This document shows positions 61,801 through 64,000 of a stretch of DNA of 64,000 bases, in pieces. Origin of the DNA: Pseudomonadota bacterium (GTDB lineage Bacteria; Desulfobacterota; Desulfarculia; Desulfarculales; Desulfarculaceae). Position 1 is the stretch's first letter. Each line of letters starts with the position of its first letter. The notes under the pieces were generated by a model that saw only the letters and a list, made by a program, of their open reading frames with translations, was not told where the DNA came from and ran no database searches. The stretch covers positions 1-64,000 of the forward strand of contig JAHJPG010000134.1 of assembly GCA_018819925.1 (NCBI GenBank). The letters run 5' to 3'. The position numbers were made by a program, and so were the translations under genes.

Positions 61801-62522
61801 TGCAAGAGATGGTGGCCCTGCTTGACGCCCATGCAGTTTTGGCCAATGTAAAGGGGCGGGCCCACCTTCTTGATGAACTTGGTCAGGTGATTGGAATAGA
61901 TGTGGTAGAGGACGATCTGCTCGTCGCCGATGATTGCGTCGGCCTTGCCGGCGATGACCAGGTCGGTGGCCTCGGCGAAGTTCTTGGCCCAGGCCACCTT
62001 GAACTTGATGTGCTTGGACTCCAGGAACTCCTGGGCGTAGTCGCCGGCCTCCATGGCGATGGTCTTGCCGTTGAGGTCGTTGATATCTTTTATGTCGGGA
62101 CGGTCAGCCGCCACGAAGACCGAGGCGGGCACCTGGAACATCACCTGGGTGAAGTCGAATATCTTGTCGCGCTTTTCGCTGTAGAAGATGCTGGTGAGCA
62201 CGTCGGCCCTGCCGCCCAGCACCGCCTCTTTGGCCTGCTTGAAGCTTGTGTCAATGAAGCGGGTCTTGAAGCCGAACCTGGTGGCGATCCAGCGGGCCAG
62301 CTCGATGCTCATGCCGGTGTGGTCGCCGTCCTCCCCCAGGAACTCAAAAGGCGGGTAGTGGGTCTCGCTGACAAAGACGACGACGCCCTTTTGGGCCAGG
62401 TATTCTTGCTCCTGTGGGGTAAGCTCCTCGGCCTGGGCCAGGCCGGCTAAAAATATGAACGCGCCAAAACCCGCCGCCAGCAGGCTCGCCACGATACTTT
62501 TGGTTCTAGGGGCAGGCGTCAT
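58884..62522 (-). CDS. Periplasmic-binding, five-PAS sensor histidine kinase
   Basis: Sensor kinase of 1212 aa. Order: signal peptide (about 1-32), an SBP_bac_3 periplasmic domain (about 35-275), one transmembrane helix (about 285-305), five PAS repeats (about 325-440, 445-570, 575-710, 715-845 and 855-960), and HisKA with His983 (GIAHEFNN), then HATPase (about 1085-1195). The fourth PAS carries a Cys cluster (Cys residues in FNCMN, KGCGQ, RICSQCP), a possible metal or redox site. The start at 62522 has GGAGA upstream. Downstream of the stop a remnant of a receiver domain is visible. Confidence 0.92.
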   Translation of the reverse strand: MTPAPRTKSIVASLLAAGFGAFIFLAGLAQAEELTPQEQEYLAQKGVVVFVSETHYPPFEFLGEDGDHTGMSIELARWIATRFGFKTRFIDTSFKQAKEAVLGGRADVLTSIFYSEKRDKIFDFTQVMFQVPASVFVAADRPDIKDINDLNGKTIAMEAGDYAQEFLESKHIKFKVAWAKNFAEATDLVIAGKADAIIGDEQIVLYHIYSNHLTKFIKKVGPPLYIGQNCMGVKQGHHLLQSILDKGISLAKETGTLDRINATWLGVHFKAGEPLILRYLNHCLVGAGILVLLALLVWIWNIRLRGLVARRTLALTRSEATLKAILANSPLGIGLVKNQVLGWHNQAMLTMLGYEPGGLEGKDPGILFQSDEQYRRTRDATGQSLREKGEARVETKLVRKDGAVFDCLAHCALLERHGDDITMIVIAEDISERKRAEDELREIFAMSLDLICIADINTATFLKVNPAFSETLGYSEEELLGTSFLEFVHPDDVEPTAKVIEEKLLKGVKVINFVNRYRRKDGQYIWLDWASHPKIEKGVTFAVARNITEERKAAEARRQSEEQFRLLAEGMTDIIWTTDLYFQTIYVSPSVERMLGFTPEERKRQSLEEMVTPESIQKIQEALVRELALEAEGADPERSIKMEVEYYRKDGSTLWVENVINAVRDAGGEIVGIHGVSRDISERKRAEEELKTQAANFNLIFNSVSNILVLVNDEGRVEKINHKGVAFSGRKEEEILGLLGGQVFNCMNSFDGKGCGQNRICSQCPVRTRVESTFQTQEPHRDEEGRMTFLLGGEETTLDLLISTVMLDMGGAKKVLLAITDITERKRAEENLALSEKKYRLLAENITDVIWTVDKDFKITYASPSVEKLRGFTPGEVVGQGIEKVLSPESLRSVSAIIKETLARIADGERDIPPATMEVEQPRKDGSTVWTEAVVNIVFDDDGNFSHLQGVTRDIRQRRKLEARLRESQKMRAVVSLSAGIAHEFNNILAVIMGYAELVLSDSKASGANAYQLEQIIKAASKASDLVKQILTFSRQVFVEMKPLRLNQEISGAIELLKEIMPKMISIEAELAPGLKMVKGNEDQIEQVLINLATNAQDAMPEGGKLLFKTCNARLDDGFCQLHPSLQPGPYVLMEVSDTGQGMDQHTLDQIFDPFFTTKEVGKGTGLGLSSVLGIVQLHGGHVFCRSRPGQGTTFETYLPALPEDEAPAAPR

Positions 62523-62660
62523 GGATGTCTCCGGGTTAAAGTGGCGACCCGGGTTTCCTCTATTTATTATTATGACACGATAGCCATGGGAGTAGCGCTG
62601 ATTTTCGCCCCGGGCCAAGCGCCCCCGTCATGCCCAGGCAGGTGGAGGCAGGGCGGCCGC

Positions 62661-63779
62661 TCACTCCTTGGCGATGACCATCAGGTTGAGCCACCAGCGG
62701 GCCGAGTACCCGGGCGGGTCCTGGGCCAGGGCTTCCCGCAGTCTTGACGAAAACTCCTCGATGAGCTGTTGCCGTTGCGCTTGGCCGCGTTCCCCGTCAA
62801 GGGCATGGAAGAGCGAAGGCTCGAAGGCTGCCCGGAAAAAGGCTGTGTATTCGCGGGCAAAGGCCTGGGCGTCGCCGCTGCGCTCATACTCGGCCAGATA
62901 CACATCGTCCTCGGCGAACTCCTGGTAGTGCAGAAGGCGCAGGGGACTGGCGGCCAGAAAGCCCTCGTCCTCGAATGGCTCCCGCCACTCCGTTTCGGTG
63001 CGATAATAGGTGGGTATGGCCATTTCCCCGTATTCATCGGCTAGCAGGCTGCCTTCCCGCACCATGGCCTCGAGCACCCGGTTCACCAGGTCGATGAGCG
63101 GCTCCGCTCCGCTGAGGCCTCGGGGATCGGCGCCGCTGCCCACCACCACCAGCCGGCCCGTGGGGATCAATTCAGCCGCCCGGTGGCTCAGGAAGCCTCG
63201 CCAGTCCGCCCTGGCCTGGGCCGCCCAGGCGGCGCGCGTGCGGCCGCTGGTGCGGGTGGACCATATGTGGTCCGCAATGGCCGGCGGCCGGCGGCTCAAC
63301 CAATGCTCCACGATGGCCGAATACCCCAGGGCGATGTGGTTGGCCGGGAAGATCCTGCTGTAGACCGAGGCGCCGCTGGCCAGGCTGAACACCCCGGCCT
63401 CGCCTTGCAGATAGCTGTCCGGCGAGGTGAGAACCGTCTGGAACAGGGTGGTCCAGTCATTGCCCGGCAAATCGGTGTGGATGACCGTGATGTCGGGGGC
63501 GGGCTGCCAGCGTTTCTTTATGGCCTTGATGGCGGTTTTTACGGGCAGCAGGGAGTTCCGCCCCTGGGCCGAGCCATAGTCCGCGATGCGGAAGTCGGCA
63601 GCCGCAATGGCCGGGGCCACGGCGTTGACCGCCTCGGCCAGAAGGGGCAGGGCGTGCTGGTTGGCCAGGCCCTGTTCCCGCGAGTGCTTGTTGTAAAAGC
63701 CATGCCCCAGCATGTGCTCATGATGATTTTGCAGGCCGGAGGCCCCCTTTGGTTCGCCGTCTCCCTTTGTTTCAATCAT
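62661..63779 (-). CDS. SABATH-like SAM-dependent carboxyl methyltransferase
   Basis: Protein of 372 aa resembling the salicylate/jasmonate/indole-acetate carboxyl methyltransferase family (Methyltransf_7). Seen: an N-terminal FYNKHSREQGLANQHALPLL, the SAM motif IADYGSAQGRNSLLPV near residues 64-80, and the central segment with PGNDWTTLF and FPANHIALGYSAIVEHWLS. It would methylate the carboxyl group of a small acid. The family is best known in plants; bacterial members are few and little studied. Start ATG 63779. It is not obviously linked to its neighbours. Confidence 0.8.
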   Translation of the reverse strand: MIETKGDGEPKGASGLQNHHEHMLGHGFYNKHSREQGLANQHALPLLAEAVNAVAPAIAAADFRIADYGSAQGRNSLLPVKTAIKAIKKRWQPAPDITVIHTDLPGNDWTTLFQTVLTSPDSYLQGEAGVFSLASGASVYSRIFPANHIALGYSAIVEHWLSRRPPAIADHIWSTRTSGRTRAAWAAQARADWRGFLSHRAAELIPTGRLVVVGSGADPRGLSGAEPLIDLVNRVLEAMVREGSLLADEYGEMAIPTYYRTETEWREPFEDEGFLAASPLRLLHYQEFAEDDVYLAEYERSGDAQAFAREYTAFFRAAFEPSLFHALDGERGQAQRQQLIEEFSSRLREALAQDPPGYSARWWLNLMVIAKE

Positions 63780-63895
63780 TTCAACCTGCTTTGTGCGTCT
63801 ACCGCCTCATCTCATTATGGGCCATCCCGTGCTTCCGGTGCACCTCATCACTCGCTTGGGCGATTACAAGCCTTGACCACTCTCCGAGGCAACAG

Positions 63896-64000
63896 CTAAA
63901 CGACAAAACAGTTTTTTAGGCCAATGAAGATGAACTGGATGCCCATGGCGGTCAAAAAAAGGCCCATCACCTTGGTGAGCACCACCATGCCGTCGCCGCC
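63896..64000 (-). CDS. MarC-family membrane protein (C-terminal end only)
   Basis: The last 34 codons of a gene entering from the right edge. GGDGMVVLTKVMGLFLTAMG followed by a hydrophobic helix matches the final helix of MarC/UPF0056 integral membrane proteins. The function of the family is not settled. The rest lies outside the window. Confidence 0.6.
   Translation of the reverse strand, partial: GGDGMVVLTKVMGLFLTAMGIQFIFIGLKNCFVV

Overview
The window is high-GC, gene-dense bacterial chromosome (about 50 protein genes; no rRNA, tRNA, CRISPR or intact insertion sequence seen). The gene content is a sigma-54 activator, TAXI-type TRAP transport, a UbiD/UbiX decarboxylase, several acyl-CoA dehydrogenases and FadB/FadA sets, a HAAT (Liv) ABC operon containing a CoA ligase, and multi-PAS kinases with a Cys-rich PAS. 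This suggests an anaerobic, acid- or aromatic-degrading Desulfobacterota (deltaproteobacterium). That placement is inference from gene content only.

Region 1 (1-2970, minus strand): a molybdopterin bis-MGD oxidoreductase followed by a sigma-54 enhancer-binding regulator that runs off the left edge. A candidate -24/-12 promoter lies upstream, and a large inverted repeat covers the regulator's ribosome binding site.

Region 2 (2952-12569): a catabolic locus. On the plus strand it has a GntR regulator, a UbiD decarboxylase, a 75-aa zinc ribbon, a xanthine-dehydrogenase-type Mo subunit, a fused TRAP permease, a TAXI binding protein and a metallo-beta-lactamase (MBL) hydrolase. RidA and the UbiX flavin prenyltransferase converge from the minus strand. 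UbiX + UbiD + small zinc protein recalls BsdBCD/VdcBCD hydroxyarylic acid decarboxylases.

Region 3 (12798-18124, minus): a methyltransferase, a DEAD-box helicase, an RRM RNA-binding protein, a nitronate-monooxygenase-like flavoprotein and a double-PAS protein.

Region 4 (18264-23253, plus): a second GntR regulator, preceded by two perfect TGGT-N3-ACCA boxes. Behind it lie a Tat-exported MBL hydrolase, a ten-helix membrane protein and two unrecognised proteins. I regard this as the least explained system in the window.

Region 5 (23376-27907): a symporter and solute-binding domain separated by a G7 frameshift, a small secreted protein, and a membrane-anchored LytTR regulator.

Region 6 (28215-34295): a DsbA-like protein, TolC, a MacA-type adaptor with a cytoplasmic PAS domain, and MacB split into ATPase and permease. 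Together these form a complete tripartite efflux system with a built-in sensor.

Region 7 (34392-55261): fatty or aromatic acyl-CoA metabolism. It includes fadBA with a MerR regulator, the liv operon with an embedded acyl-CoA ligase, an acyl-CoA dehydrogenase, glycerol kinase, and a second minus-strand set (thiolase, FadB-like, acyl-CoA dehydrogenase-SCP2 fusion).

Region 8 (55718-64000): a CbrA-like transporter-kinase with its small membrane partner, a five-PAS kinase with a periplasmic binding domain, a SABATH-type carboxyl methyltransferase, and the end of a MarC-family gene.
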